From assembly GCF_015594625.1 (NCBI RefSeq), contig NZ_JADNRQ010000010.1, forward strand, positions 43,932-107,931: a DNA stretch of 64,000 nucleotides, given 5' to 3'. The stretch is from Desulfallas sp. Bu1-1 (GTDB lineage: Bacteria > Bacillota > Desulfotomaculia > Desulfotomaculales > Desulfallaceae). Below are positions 10,131 to 18,697 of this stretch, piece by piece; positions within the stretch are counted from its first letter, which is position 1; every line of letters begins with the position of its first letter. A model generated the notes under the pieces. The model ran no database searches, had not been told where the DNA came from, and saw nothing but the letters and a program-made list of their open reading frames with translations. Position numbers and translations under genes: made by a program.

Positions 10131-11174
10131 TTACGGGTATAGCCCGGGCCTATCCAGCCCCGTGGTCTCGGGCAGCCCGAACATCAAATTCATATTCTGC
10201 ACGGCCTGGCCGGCCGCCCCCTTGATCAGATTGTCAATGGCCGAAATGACCACGACCCGCCCGGTACGCGGGTCCACCACTGGCACGATGTCACAGTGGT
10301 TCGACCCGGTCACGGCCTTGGTCTGGGGCAATATACCGGGGGGCAGCAAACGAACGAAGAACTCGCTCCTATAGAATTCCTCGTAAACGGAACGGACCTG
10401 TTCCAGGGTCATTTCCTGCTTCAAACCGGCATACATGGTGCTTAGAATGCCCCTGTTCATGGGTGTCAGATGCGGGGTAAAGGACACCACCACATCTTCC
10501 CCGGCAAGCTTGCTCAGTTCCTGTTCGATCTCGGGGGTGTGCCGGTGGACCCCCACGTTATAGGCGCGGAAGTTTTCATTGACTTCGCTGAAATGGGTGC
10601 CCAGGGAAAGGCCCCGGCCGGCTCCCGATACCCCCGACTTACTGTCGATAATGATACTGCCGGGATCAATCAATCCATTGCGCAGCAGCGGCGCCAGCCC
10701 CAGGATCACACTGGTGGGATAGCAGCCGGGGTTGCCCACCAGGGAGGCCGAACGGATTTTATCCCGGTGAATTTCCGGCAGGCCGTATACTGCCTGCTCC
10801 AACAGTTTCTCCCCGGAATGTTCCACCTTATACCACTGCTCGTAAACATCCCGGCGGCCAAAGCGAAAGTCCGCACCCAGGTCGATAAACTTCTTCCCCC
10901 GCCCCAGCACCTCCCCGGCTACCGGCACGGCGTGCCCGTGGGGCAGGGCCGTGAACACCACGTCCGCTTTATCCGCGAGGGCCGGCAGGTCGAGTTCCCG
11001 GCACTCCAGCATGACGTATTTATATAAATGAGGGTATACTTCGCAAAAGGCCTTGCCACCGTAACTTTGGGTAACAAGCGCCACCAGCTCGACTTGCGGG
11101 TGCGCCGATAGAATCCGCACCAGTTCCGCGCCGGCATATCCCGTTGCGCCGATAATACCGACCTTGATTTTCAT
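10131..11174 (-). CDS. argC: N-acetyl-gamma-glutamyl-phosphate reductase
   Basis: Reduces N-acetylglutamyl phosphate to the semialdehyde with NADPH. The 347-residue protein opens with the dinucleotide-binding motif GIIGATGYAGAELVR and holds the catalytic cysteine in VGNPGCYPTS (Cys151). The ATG at 11174 has GGAGG nine bases upstream; a TTG one codon earlier is the other option. It is the first gene of the arg operon, directly behind the promoter and ARG-box-like operator at 11204-11233. The 192-bp gap to argJ contains a dispersed repeat. Confidence 0.96.
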   Translation of the reverse strand: MKIKVGIIGATGYAGAELVRILSAHPQVELVALVTQSYGGKAFCEVYPHLYKYVMLECRELDLPALADKADVVFTALPHGHAVPVAGEVLGRGKKFIDLGADFRFGRRDVYEQWYKVEHSGEKLLEQAVYGLPEIHRDKIRSASLVGNPGCYPTSVILGLAPLLRNGLIDPGSIIIDSKSGVSGAGRGLSLGTHFSEVNENFRAYNVGVHRHTPEIEQELSKLAGEDVVVSFTPHLTPMNRGILSTMYAGLKQEMTLEQVRSVYEEFYRSEFFVRLLPPGILPQTKAVTGSNHCDIVPVVDPRTGRVVVISAIDNLIKGAAGQAVQNMNLMFGLPETTGLDRPGLYP

Positions 11175-11203
11175 CAAAAGCCCCCCTCCACAACAATAAA
11201 ATA

Positions 11204-11232
11204 ATTATACGCTCCGGTGTATAAAAATACAA
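11204..11232 (-). promoter_or_regulatory. Sigma-A-type promoter of the arginine operon
   Basis: On the minus strand TTGTAT (11227-11232) and TATAAT (11204-11209) are separated by exactly 17 bases, about 30 bases upstream of argC. The -10 is a perfect consensus and the -35 matches at four of six positions. Confidence 0.8.
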
Positions 11233-11233
11233 C
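11216..11233. promoter_or_regulatory. ARG-box-like operator (ArgR/AhrC)
   Basis: TGTATAAAAATACA (11218-11231) is a perfect palindrome around its centre and matches 12 of 14 bases of the Gram-positive ARG-box core TGAATAAAAATTCA. It covers the -35 region, so binding of the arginine repressor would block RNA polymerase. No argR gene is in the window. Confidence 0.7.
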
Positions 11234-11325
11234 TCTTTTTCTTATCTCTTCCATGCACAAACTGCAACCGCTCTTCATAAATTACCTGTAACTGTAAAAT
11301 TATTTAAGGAGGTAACGGATAAGCA

Positions 11326-11541
11326 ATGCCTAACAATAGCCAAAACTTTTTCAAACATCCCCTGATCACTTTAATGTTGCTGCTTGCCGCCAGCACTCCC
11401 GATCCACAGGGAAGGCTGAACAATCTGGGTCAAGCGATCAACTCATTGCGCGATGCGATCAACAGTATCAACGTGGGAATGGAGACCTTTCATTCCCAGG
11501 TCGTGCCGCTGTTTCTGCGCCAGCCGGAACAAAAAAAATAA
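11326..11541 (+). CDS. Small protein of unknown function (71 aa)
   Basis: Preceded by TAAGGAGGTAA at good spacing, so it is very likely translated. Residues 11-24 form a short hydrophobic stretch (HPLITLMLLLAAS), followed by an amphipathic helix rich in Asn, Leu and Ile. It may be a peripheral membrane peptide or a short anchored protein; the hydrophobic stretch is a little short for a certain membrane span. It diverges from argC and is followed by two GC-rich hairpins. I do not recognise a family. Confidence 0.65.
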   Translation: MPNNSQNFFKHPLITLMLLLAASTPDPQGRLNNLGQAINSLRDAINSINVGMETFHSQVVPLFLRQPEQKK

Positions 11542-11551
11542 CAGTAACCAC

Positions 11552-11635
11552 AAACGGCCCGGTTGTGTTTCATTCGGCGTAGAGTCACCGGGCCGTTTAC
11601 GCGCGGGCCGGTTGTTTTCTGCACGGCCGGCCCGC
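11552..11635. terminator. Two tandem GC-rich hairpins
   Basis: First stem: AAACGGCCCGG (11552-11562) with CCGGGCCGTTT (11588-11598), 25-base loop. Second stem: GCGGGCCGG (11603-11611) with CCGGCCCGC (11627-11635), 15-base loop. They lie between the 71-aa gene and the convergent end of the GalT-like gene, where terminators for both would be expected. Neither has a clean T-run, so a REP-like element is an alternative. The rest of 11640-11775 shows nothing recognisable. Confidence 0.5.
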
Positions 11636-11775
11636 TCCCGCAACATCTTATGTAAGTATGCACCCCCGCTGTTTAAAGCCAATCATTCGCTTGAGCCTTT
11701 AACAAATTCTTTCTGTAAAGTTTGCATTTTTCCTGCATTTTTTGAATATCCGCCGAACCGGGTTATGATATAAAA

Positions 11776-12891
11776 TTATACGCCCGTGGTCACCGAATCC
11801 CTTAATCTCTGAGCCAGCGTAAAAGGGTCGGCGGAAACTACCGAAGCGGCGTACAGTTCCATGCCCCCGAAATCGGCGGTACGCCCCAGGGCATCGCCCC
11901 GGTCCACCACCCGGGCCAGGAGCGGAAACCCTTCCCAGTCCTCGGGGACCGGTCCCGGCGGAGGCAGGTAAACCGCCACGTTAAAGCTTGTGGTGCCGGT
12001 TTGCCGCAGGCATTCCAAAACCCGGCCCACTGCCCGGCCCAGCCGGTGGAGTCTTGCCAGTGCGGATTCACCTGCCATAATAATCCATGTTTCCTTCTCT
12101 TTAACGGGCGTAAGGGAAGGGAAATACCACGCCTCTCCGGTTTCAACAACCAGCCCCACGGCCCGGTGCGCCACGCACAGGTCGCCGAAATAGTTGGTAC
12201 CGAAGCATTCGCGGTAAGCCTGTCCCGCCCGGCGCAGTTGTTCGATTTTGGGGTAGTGCATCCCCCCGGTGACGGTAACCTGTAAATGCCCGTGCACCAC
12301 CGACGAACCGGCGGGCCACAGACAGTTCCACATTAGAAAAGGATACAGGGGCTCCTTTTCTCCACCGGCACCGGCCTGTTCCAGCACCCTTTGAAACCAC
12401 CGGCCCGCCAGGGCGAAATATTCCGCCACCCGGCCGGAGTCAAACGTCAATGGATTGTGCTCATCCGGAATAATCAGGCCATGCCAGCGGTCGTACTTGG
12501 CGACGTTGGCGGCGGTTATCGCGCCGTTGCCGGCCAGCCGGCCAAATATGTCGGCGGTGGTTTTTTCCCGGGGGCGGCAAAAGGCACAGTTCTCCCTTTG
12601 CTCCTCAATAATCTCGCCCAGGCGTTTTCCCCCGGCGCGGGACAAGGGACGCATGCCGCGCAGGTTGTTGAACAACGTGCCTTCCAGGGTAACCCGGTTG
12701 GTTATTTTCACCAGGCGCTGCTTTTCCACCGCCGCCGGGTCGCCGAATTTTTCCCCGGCCCAGTTGCGGATTCCTTCGGGCAGCACCAGTTCACCTGTAT
12801 ATTCCCGGATATCAAACAAGCGGTTAAAAATAGTGCGGGGATAACCCTTCAAACCCTGCACCAGTGAACCAATATCTGTAATCCGCGGCAA
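11776..12891 (-). CDS. GalT-like nucleotidylyltransferase (HIT superfamily)
   Basis: A 371-residue relative of galactose-1-phosphate uridylyltransferase. It has a CxxC pair (ENCAFCRPREK) as in the GalT metal site and SSVVHGHLQVTV, corresponding to the GalT active-site HxHxQ. Such proteins swap sugar 1-phosphates on nucleotides or split nucleotide sugars by phosphorolysis; the sugar is not known. The frame extends upstream inside treT, but the likely start is the TTG at 12891, two bases after the treT stop, with GGAGAGGAG about nine bases before it. Its place as the last gene of a trehalose cluster suggests it feeds or drains the NDP-glucose used by TreT and OtsA; this is inference. Confidence 0.75.
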   Translation of the reverse strand: MPRITDIGSLVQGLKGYPRTIFNRLFDIREYTGELVLPEGIRNWAGEKFGDPAAVEKQRLVKITNRVTLEGTLFNNLRGMRPLSRAGGKRLGEIIEEQRENCAFCRPREKTTADIFGRLAGNGAITAANVAKYDRWHGLIIPDEHNPLTFDSGRVAEYFALAGRWFQRVLEQAGAGGEKEPLYPFLMWNCLWPAGSSVVHGHLQVTVTGGMHYPKIEQLRRAGQAYRECFGTNYFGDLCVAHRAVGLVVETGEAWYFPSLTPVKEKETWIIMAGESALARLHRLGRAVGRVLECLRQTGTTSFNVAVYLPPPGPVPEDWEGFPLLARVVDRGDALGRTADFGGMELYAASVVSADPFTLAQRLRDSVTTGV

Positions 12892-12893
12892 GT

Positions 12894-14096
12894 TTATTTG
12901 CTCCTCTCCGCCAGCAGCAACTCCAGCCAACGCTTGAGGTAAACCGGCAGAATAAAATTGCGCCGCACGTGCTCCCGGCCGGCCCGGCCCAGCCCGGCAG
13001 CCCAATCCGGGTTTTGCAGCAACCGGATCACCGCTTCGGCCACCGCCCGGTCGCCCTCCGCAGCCAGGCCGGTTTGGCCGCTCAGCACCTGGGTGCGAAT
13101 ACCGCCCACCGGAGTAGCCACCACGGGACGCCCCTTCCACAACCCCTCGGTCACGGTTAAACCAAACCCCTCCCGCACCGATTTTTGCACGATTACGGCC
13201 GCGGACCGCTGCAGCACGTTAATTTCCAGGTCGGCGGTCGGGGGCAACTCCAAAACAAATATATCGGGGTCATTGTTTGCTTCCCGCCGCACCTCGGCCA
13301 GCACCCGGGCACCCTCGGGGTCGTCGCCGGCACCCCCGCCGGCCAGCACCAACCGGCAGGGTACTTTTTCCCGGACCATGCGGAAGGACCTGATCACGCC
13401 CAGGGGATCCTTCAGCCGGTCAAAACGGGAAACCTGCACCACCAGGGGCAGGTCGCCGGGCACCCCCAACCGCTCCAGCACGCTCCGGCGCTCGTCCTCG
13501 GGCACCTCCCTGTTTTTTTCACTCAGGGGATCGATGGCCGGGGGCATTACATAAACCCGGTTGCCCAGGTCTTTAACGTATTCGTTTAAATGATAAACCA
13601 CCCCGTCGCAACGGGCGGCGTAGACGCGTAAAAACTCCCAAACCCGCCGGTCCACATCCACCGGGTCGATATGGCAGTACCAGATCCACCGGCCGGGATG
13701 CCCTTCCCTGATTTCAGCCAGGCCCAGGGGCTGCTGGTCGTGCAGAACAACAAAATCGGCCCCGTCGTCCACCAGGTGATGGTTTTGCCGGGATACTTCC
13801 CTGTAGGTCTCAAACATTTTTTCATGCAACTGCACGGGCAGCCCGTGAAAGGCATTGTGGAACGTCTTGGTCACCATAAAAAAATCTTCCGTGCCCTGCA
13901 ACACGTCCCAGCGGGGGTCAAGCCCCACGTCCATCATCAGGGGCACCAATCTTTTCAGGATCTCGGCCACCCCGCCACCCACCGCCGCAGAATTAATGTG
14001 CTGAATTCCGACCCCGCGCAGGGATCGACCCAACCGGCGAATGTTCTCGATCTGCTCACGCCCGGTGATGGGGGCGTAATCATTTAATCCGGCCAA
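12894..14096 (-). CDS. treT: Trehalose synthase TreT (GT4 glycosyltransferase)
   Basis: A 400-residue GT4-type protein closely matching trehalose glycosyltransferring synthases, which join NDP-glucose and free glucose to trehalose, reversibly. Seen: an N-terminal domain with QHINSAAVGGGVAEIL and VLHDQQPLGL, and a C-terminal Rossmann domain with QVSRFDRLKDPLGVI and the GT4 E-x7-E segment SVREGFGLTVTEGLWKGRP. The start is a TTG at 14096 nine bases after GGAGGAG. It sits between otsB and the GalT-like gene, so the cluster has two independent ways to make trehalose. The TreT name rests on overall motif pattern; other GT4 activities are possible. Confidence 0.85.
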   Translation of the reverse strand: MAGLNDYAPITGREQIENIRRLGRSLRGVGIQHINSAAVGGGVAEILKRLVPLMMDVGLDPRWDVLQGTEDFFMVTKTFHNAFHGLPVQLHEKMFETYREVSRQNHHLVDDGADFVVLHDQQPLGLAEIREGHPGRWIWYCHIDPVDVDRRVWEFLRVYAARCDGVVYHLNEYVKDLGNRVYVMPPAIDPLSEKNREVPEDERRSVLERLGVPGDLPLVVQVSRFDRLKDPLGVIRSFRMVREKVPCRLVLAGGGAGDDPEGARVLAEVRREANNDPDIFVLELPPTADLEINVLQRSAAVIVQKSVREGFGLTVTEGLWKGRPVVATPVGGIRTQVLSGQTGLAAEGDRAVAEAVIRLLQNPDWAAGLGRAGREHVRRNFILPVYLKRWLELLLAERSK

Positions 14097-14137
14097 ACTG
14101 CTATTCTCCTCCCTGACCTTGGTGTATTACTTGGCGA

Positions 14138-14971
14138 TCAGTGCGACTTGTTGCGATTGGCGCCCGGCACCACTGTTGCGATTTCGGATAAGAGGCACCG
14201 GACAAACACCCGCACTTCCCCGGGATTGCGCAGGCGGTAGCGGGCCATGGATGCCCGGGGCTCCTGAGCCACCAGCACGGTAATCCCCCTGCCCGCCAGG
14301 GCGGCAAAGGCATGTTCGTCGGTAATATCGTCACCCAAATACACCGGCAACGCGTCCGGAAACTCGTCCCAAAGGCGCAACACCGCATTGCCTTTGTGCA
14401 CGCTCCGGGGACATATTTCCAGCACCTTTTTCCCGGACAGAAAAGTTAAACCGTACGTACGGGCCAGGCCGCGCGCCGCCTCCCGGAAGGCTTTCAACAC
14501 CGCCGGCGTTTCGCCCGGATCGGCCAACCGGTAATGCAGGGCCAGGGAATACTTTTTTTCTTCCAGCCAAAACCCCGGCCTGCCCGCCAGCACGGGGCGC
14601 AGCGCCGCCGCCAGCTCCGCCGGCGCCGGAGTGGCTTCGGGCGCCAGGGACAGCACCCCGGCGGCGCCCGGAATCTGCAATTCCGCGCCGTGACCGCCGG
14701 CCAGGTACAAACCGGGCACTGGAAACATTCCGGCCAGGCCGGCCAGGTCCCGGCCGCTGACAAGCGCCACCCGTATTTCCGGCGTCGTCGCCAGAGCGCC
14801 CACCAACCGGACCAGTTGCGGATCCGGCCGGGCTTCCCCGGGCGTGGGAGCTATGGGCACCAGGGTGCCGTCGTAATCAAAAAACAGAAAAATTCGCTTC
14901 ATTCCACCCAGCATTGCGGCCAGCGCCCGGGGAGCCACCAGGGAAGGCTGCTTGGTGCGGGTTTTAACCAT
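14138..14971 (-). CDS. otsB: Trehalose-6-phosphate phosphatase
   Basis: A HAD-superfamily phosphatase of 277 residues. It has the nucleophile motif FDYDGTLVPIAP, VALVSGRDL (motif II region), the lysine-bearing SGKKVLEICP and the acidic VYLGDDITDEHAF (motif IV), as in OtsB. It removes phosphate from the product of the neighbouring OtsA. The start ATG at 14971 overlaps the otsA stop by eight bases (ATGGTTAA), which points to translational coupling; an internal ATG just before KRIFLFFDYDG is the alternative. The frame open further upstream is only the shadow of otsA. Confidence 0.92.
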   Translation of the reverse strand: MVKTRTKQPSLVAPRALAAMLGGMKRIFLFFDYDGTLVPIAPTPGEARPDPQLVRLVGALATTPEIRVALVSGRDLAGLAGMFPVPGLYLAGGHGAELQIPGAAGVLSLAPEATPAPAELAAALRPVLAGRPGFWLEEKKYSLALHYRLADPGETPAVLKAFREAARGLARTYGLTFLSGKKVLEICPRSVHKGNAVLRLWDEFPDALPVYLGDDITDEHAFAALAGRGITVLVAQEPRASMARYRLRNPGEVRVFVRCLLSEIATVVPGANRNKSH

Positions 14972-16487
14972 CCGGCTGTTGCTTGGCAATGAAACCACCC
15001 GCTGCAATCCGGGTGCCGGCGGAAGTTTTGGCGGGCGGCGTGCCCGCGTCACCCCGGGCCAGGCCGGCCAAAACACCACGCCACCACCACTGGAGATCAT
15101 ATTGCCGCACGGATCGCTGTAACAGGATCATTCTGGCTTTTTGTTCCTTCTCCGGCATGTCCACGGCTTTTTTTATCTTTTCAGCCAGTTCAAACCGGTC
15201 ATAAGGGTTAACCAAAATACAGCCCTTCAATTGTTCGGCCGCCCCGGCAAAGGGGCTCAGCACAAGCGCCCCGTCGCCGCCGGTGCGGCAGGCCACGTAT
15301 TCCTTGGCCACCAGGTTTAGACCATCCCGCAACGGAGTGACCAGCATTACATCAGCGGCGCAATAATGCGCCACCAGGTCCGCCGGGTCCAGGGCGCTGA
15401 ACTTGTACCGCACCGGCACTTGCCAGCCGGAGGAAAACTTTCCGTTGATGTTGCCCACCATTTCCTCCACTTTGCTGCGCAGGCCGGCATAACTCCGCAC
15501 TTCGGTGCGGCTGGGCACGGCCACCTGCAAAAAGGCAACCTTGTTCCGGTATTCCGGGTAGCGGCTGAAAAACTCCCCTATACCACGTAATTTCTCAATA
15601 ATTCCCTTGGTATAGTCCAGCCGCTCCACGCTGAGCACCAGCCGCCGGGCGCCCACCTCCCGCCTGATTTGTCCGGCCCTTCGCCTGGTTTGTTCCGCCC
15701 GGGCCAGTTCCTCAAATTTCGTATAATCGATACCGATGGGCAGGGCGCGGACCAGAATGTTCCTGTTTTGCCACCTGATCAGCCCCCTGGCGTAATCCAC
15801 TTCCGCCTTGAGCAGCCTTTCCACCACCCTGAGGAAATTTTCCACGTAGCCGGGCAGGTGAAAGGCAAGCAGGTCACATCCCAGCAGCCCTTGCAAAATA
15901 TCCCCGCCCCAGGGCAGCGCGCTGTATATTTCCCGGGGGGGAAAGGGAATGTGCAGGAAAAAGGCGATTTTCCCACCATAACCCTTGTTTTTGAGCATAC
16001 CGGGAACAAGGGTCAAGTGGTAATCGTGCACCCACACCAATGCATCTTCCGCAGCTTCCATTAACGCGGATTCGGTAAAGATCCGGTTGACCCGCACATA
16101 GCTCTGCCAGTTATGATGGTCAAAAACAGCCTTTTCGATAAAACAATGAAACAACGGCCACAGGCAATCGTTGGCAAAACCGTGGTAATACTGTTCGTAT
16201 TCCTCCCGGCTAAGGATTACTTCCCGTAATGCGTAGGTGGCCTGTTCCAGGGGTACGGGCAAACGCTTTCCCACCCGGGATTGTTCCGCGATCCGCCCTC
16301 CCCAGCCGATCCAAGTGCCGCCACAGGCGGTCATAACCGGTTCCAGGGCGGAAACCAGCCCGCTTACCGCCCGGGTGGCCGTTATTTCCCCGTCCCCGCC
16401 CTGTAAAACATAGGGGGCGCGGTTGGATAGCACAACCAAATTTTTCAACCCGGCTTGGCGCACCTGAAACTCCAACAACTTACGCAT
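14964..16487 (-). CDS. otsA: Trehalose-6-phosphate synthase (GT20)
   Basis: Transfers glucose from UDP- or ADP-glucose to glucose 6-phosphate. The 507-residue protein shows the GT20 pattern: LSNRAPY near the N-terminus, [40 protein letters not shown], the nucleotide-sugar site [10 protein letters not shown], and [16 protein letters not shown]. The ATG at 16487 has GGAGG eight bases upstream. The gene is 15 bp after the debranching-type gene and overlaps otsB. Trehalose serves as compatible solute and spore or stress protectant in many bacteria. Confidence 0.95.
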   Translation of the reverse strand: MRKLLEFQVRQAGLKNLVVLSNRAPYVLQGGDGEITATRAVSGLVSALEPVMTACGGTWIGWGGRIAEQSRVGKRLPVPLEQATYALREVILSREEYEQYYHGFANDCLWPLFHCFIEKAVFDHHNWQSYVRVNRIFTESALMEAAEDALVWVHDYHLTLVPGMLKNKGYGGKIAFFLHIPFPPREIYSALPWGGDILQGLLGCDLLAFHLPGYVENFLRVVERLLKAEVDYARGLIRWQNRNILVRALPIGIDYTKFEELARAEQTRRRAGQIRREVGARRLVLSVERLDYTKGIIEKLRGIGEFFSRYPEYRNKVAFLQVAVPSRTEVRSYAGLRSKVEEMVGNINGKFSSGWQVPVRYKFSALDPADLVAHYCAADVMLVTPLRDGLNLVAKEYVACRTGGDGALVLSPFAGAAEQLKGCILVNPYDRFELAEKIKKAVDMPEKEQKARMILLQRSVRQYDLQWWWRGVLAGLARGDAGTPPAKTSAGTRIAAGGFIAKQQPDG

Positions 16488-16502
16488 TGTATCCACCTCC
16501 GG

Positions 16503-18686
16503 TCAGGGTTCCATAATCACCCTCACATTGCCTTCACGCCGCAAAACGCTGCAGTAGGTCCTGCCCTCCTTACGGGCAAACTCCAAATCCACCACACCGC
16601 CGCCCGCGCGCAGGTTGTAAAGAACCACATTGTTCAACCAGCCGGGCAGCACCGGGCGCCCGACACGCAGGTTCCGCCCGCGGCATTCGATGCCCAACAG
16701 GGCCTGCAGCAGCAGGAAGATGCTGCCAACGGCCCAGGCCTGGGGATCGCAGGCCGTGGGAAAGCGAACCGGTCCCGCCGCCCCCCGCCGGGTAAACCCG
16801 CAGAATAGTTCGGGCAACCGGTTATACGGGAAAAATGCCGCGGCCCGGTACAGGCCGTCGGCCAGCCTGCCCATTTCCTCAAACCGGCCGTAACGGCGCA
16901 ACCCCCGGGCAATAATGACGTTGTCATGGGGCCACACCGAACCATTGTGATAACTCATGGGGTTATAGGGGTATTCCTGGGCGCTCATGGTGCGGATACC
17001 CCAGCCGGAATACATATCCTCCGCAAAAAGCCTGCGGACCACCAGCGCCGCCTTGTCTTCCGGCAAAATCCCGGTAAACAGGCAGTGGCCGGGGTTGGAA
17101 ACAGTGCAGCATACCTGTTGTTTTTTTCCGTCCAGGGCAAAGGCCAGATATTGCTCCCCGGGCAGCCAAAAATGCCGGATAAATTTTTGCTGTAACACCT
17201 CCGCCCGGCCTTCCAGGTCCCGGGCCCGGTCCCGGTTGCCCAAAGCACGGAGCAGCCCGGCGGCCCGCCGCAGGGCCAGGTAATAATAAGCCTGCACTTC
17301 CACCAGGGCGATGGGACCCTCGGGAATAACGCCCCGCCGGTCAACCACCCCATCCCAGGAATCCTTCCAGCCCTGGTTAACCAGGCCCCGCTCGGATTCC
17401 TTGATATATTCTATAAACCCGTCGCCATCCAGATCCCCATACCGGCTGCACCATCTTAGCGCCATATTAAGAGCGGGCGCCAATTCCGTTGCAAAATCCA
17501 AGTCGCCGGTCCAGTAATAGTATTCCGAAAGCAGAATAATAAACCAGAGAGTGGAATCCACCGATCCAAAATAAGGCGTATGGGGCACTTCCCCGGCGGA
17601 AGCCATTTCGCCGAACCGGATTTCATGGAGAATCTTGCCCGGCCTTTCCTCCCGCCAGGCGTCCACTCCCTTGCCCTGCAGCGCGGCCAGGAATCTCAGC
17701 GTATTGCGGGCAATATCGGAATTGAGCAACAAAGTCTGCCAGGAGGTGATCAAGGCGTCCCGCCCGAAAGGAGCCCCGTACCAGGGAATGCCCGCCTCGA
17801 CAATGGAACCCAACCCCGGGTAATGCGTGGTCAGGGCACGTAAATCCGTAATGTAGCATCTGATCATTTCATTGAATATTTCGTTGTCGGTAACGAAACT
17901 GGTGCATCTCTGCTGCCAGTGGCTGTATTCCTCGATCAGTTCACGAGCGGAGCGGTGAAATAGTTCTTTGAGATCGGAAACATCTACGTTACCACCCCCG
18001 CCACCTTCCAGCACCCGGGGAGATACCCGCATGAACAGGTATTGTTTTTCCCGCGGCGGCAGGAGGAAAGAAAAAGTCACTTCCGCGCGCATCCCGTTGA
18101 TTACAACCCGGTCCGGAGACCGGGAAAACAGAATCTCGGTCAGGCGCCTTTTACCGTCCAACCCGTCGTAGAAGAAACAGATCCCGCCGGAAACAAGTTG
18201 CGGGGCCAGCAAGTCACCCCGGCGCGGTCTTTTGAGCCCCCGGATCTCGAAAACATCCAAATAATCGGCACCCAACACCAGCTTAAGCCGCAGCCGGGCG
18301 TGGAAATTGTTGAAATTGATCAGCCGGAAGCGCTGCAGGAACGAATCCCGGAGCACCCGGGAAATGCGCAGGTGCACGGTTTGCAGCGGCAGCACCCGCT
18401 CTTCTCCGGCGGATATTTCGTGGTTGGTCAGTTCAATTTGCGCGTAATGGCTGTCCCGGGTAACCCCTGAAAGCAGCACCGGCCTGGTATTTTCCAGCCA
18501 TATTTCATGGCAACTCAAAAACCGGGTGTCCTGGTAATATAATCCCAGCTCACCGGGGTTTTCCGCGGGTATCTCGCCGGAGGGCAGCGACGTTAAAAAC
18601 ATGCGTCCCTCTTTGAGCACTTCGGTTACGTTTTTGATGTCCTCCGGGGTGATGCCCCATTCTTCCTGTTTTACCACAGTACTCAT
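16503..18686 (-). CDS. Glycogen debranching-type enzyme (amylo-alpha-1,6-glucosidase family)
   Basis: A 727-residue protein with an N-terminal beta-sandwich domain of the glycogen-debranching N-terminal type (GLYYQDTRFLSCHEIWLE) and a C-terminal (alpha/alpha)6 barrel with GIPWYGAPFGRDALITSW, SWDGVVDRRG and the HNGSVWPHDN segment that carries barrel active-site residues. Family members hydrolyse alpha-glucan branch points, or act on other glucosides. The substrate cannot be told from sequence; in this operon it could release glucose or maltooligosaccharide for the trehalose enzymes. The ATG at 18686 follows AAAGG; 11 bp separate it from the GT4 gene upstream. Confidence 0.82.
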   Translation of the reverse strand: MSTVVKQEEWGITPEDIKNVTEVLKEGRMFLTSLPSGEIPAENPGELGLYYQDTRFLSCHEIWLENTRPVLLSGVTRDSHYAQIELTNHEISAGEERVLPLQTVHLRISRVLRDSFLQRFRLINFNNFHARLRLKLVLGADYLDVFEIRGLKRPRRGDLLAPQLVSGGICFFYDGLDGKRRLTEILFSRSPDRVVINGMRAEVTFSFLLPPREKQYLFMRVSPRVLEGGGGGNVDVSDLKELFHRSARELIEEYSHWQQRCTSFVTDNEIFNEMIRCYITDLRALTTHYPGLGSIVEAGIPWYGAPFGRDALITSWQTLLLNSDIARNTLRFLAALQGKGVDAWREERPGKILHEIRFGEMASAGEVPHTPYFGSVDSTLWFIILLSEYYYWTGDLDFATELAPALNMALRWCSRYGDLDGDGFIEYIKESERGLVNQGWKDSWDGVVDRRGVIPEGPIALVEVQAYYYLALRRAAGLLRALGNRDRARDLEGRAEVLQQKFIRHFWLPGEQYLAFALDGKKQQVCCTVSNPGHCLFTGILPEDKAALVVRRLFAEDMYSGWGIRTMSAQEYPYNPMSYHNGSVWPHDNVIIARGLRRYGRFEEMGRLADGLYRAAAFFPYNRLPELFCGFTRRGAAGPVRFPTACDPQAWAVGSIFLLLQALLGIECRGRNLRVGRPVLPGWLNNVVLYNLRAGGGVVDLEFARKEGRTYCSVLRREGNVRVIMEP

Positions 18687-18697
18687 GGTTCAACCTT

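Noticed and set aside
12892..13140. N-terminal extension of the GalT-like frame
   Set aside because: These codons overlap treT, read as Gly/Arg/Pro-rich shadow sequence, and the TTG at 12891 has its own ribosome site.
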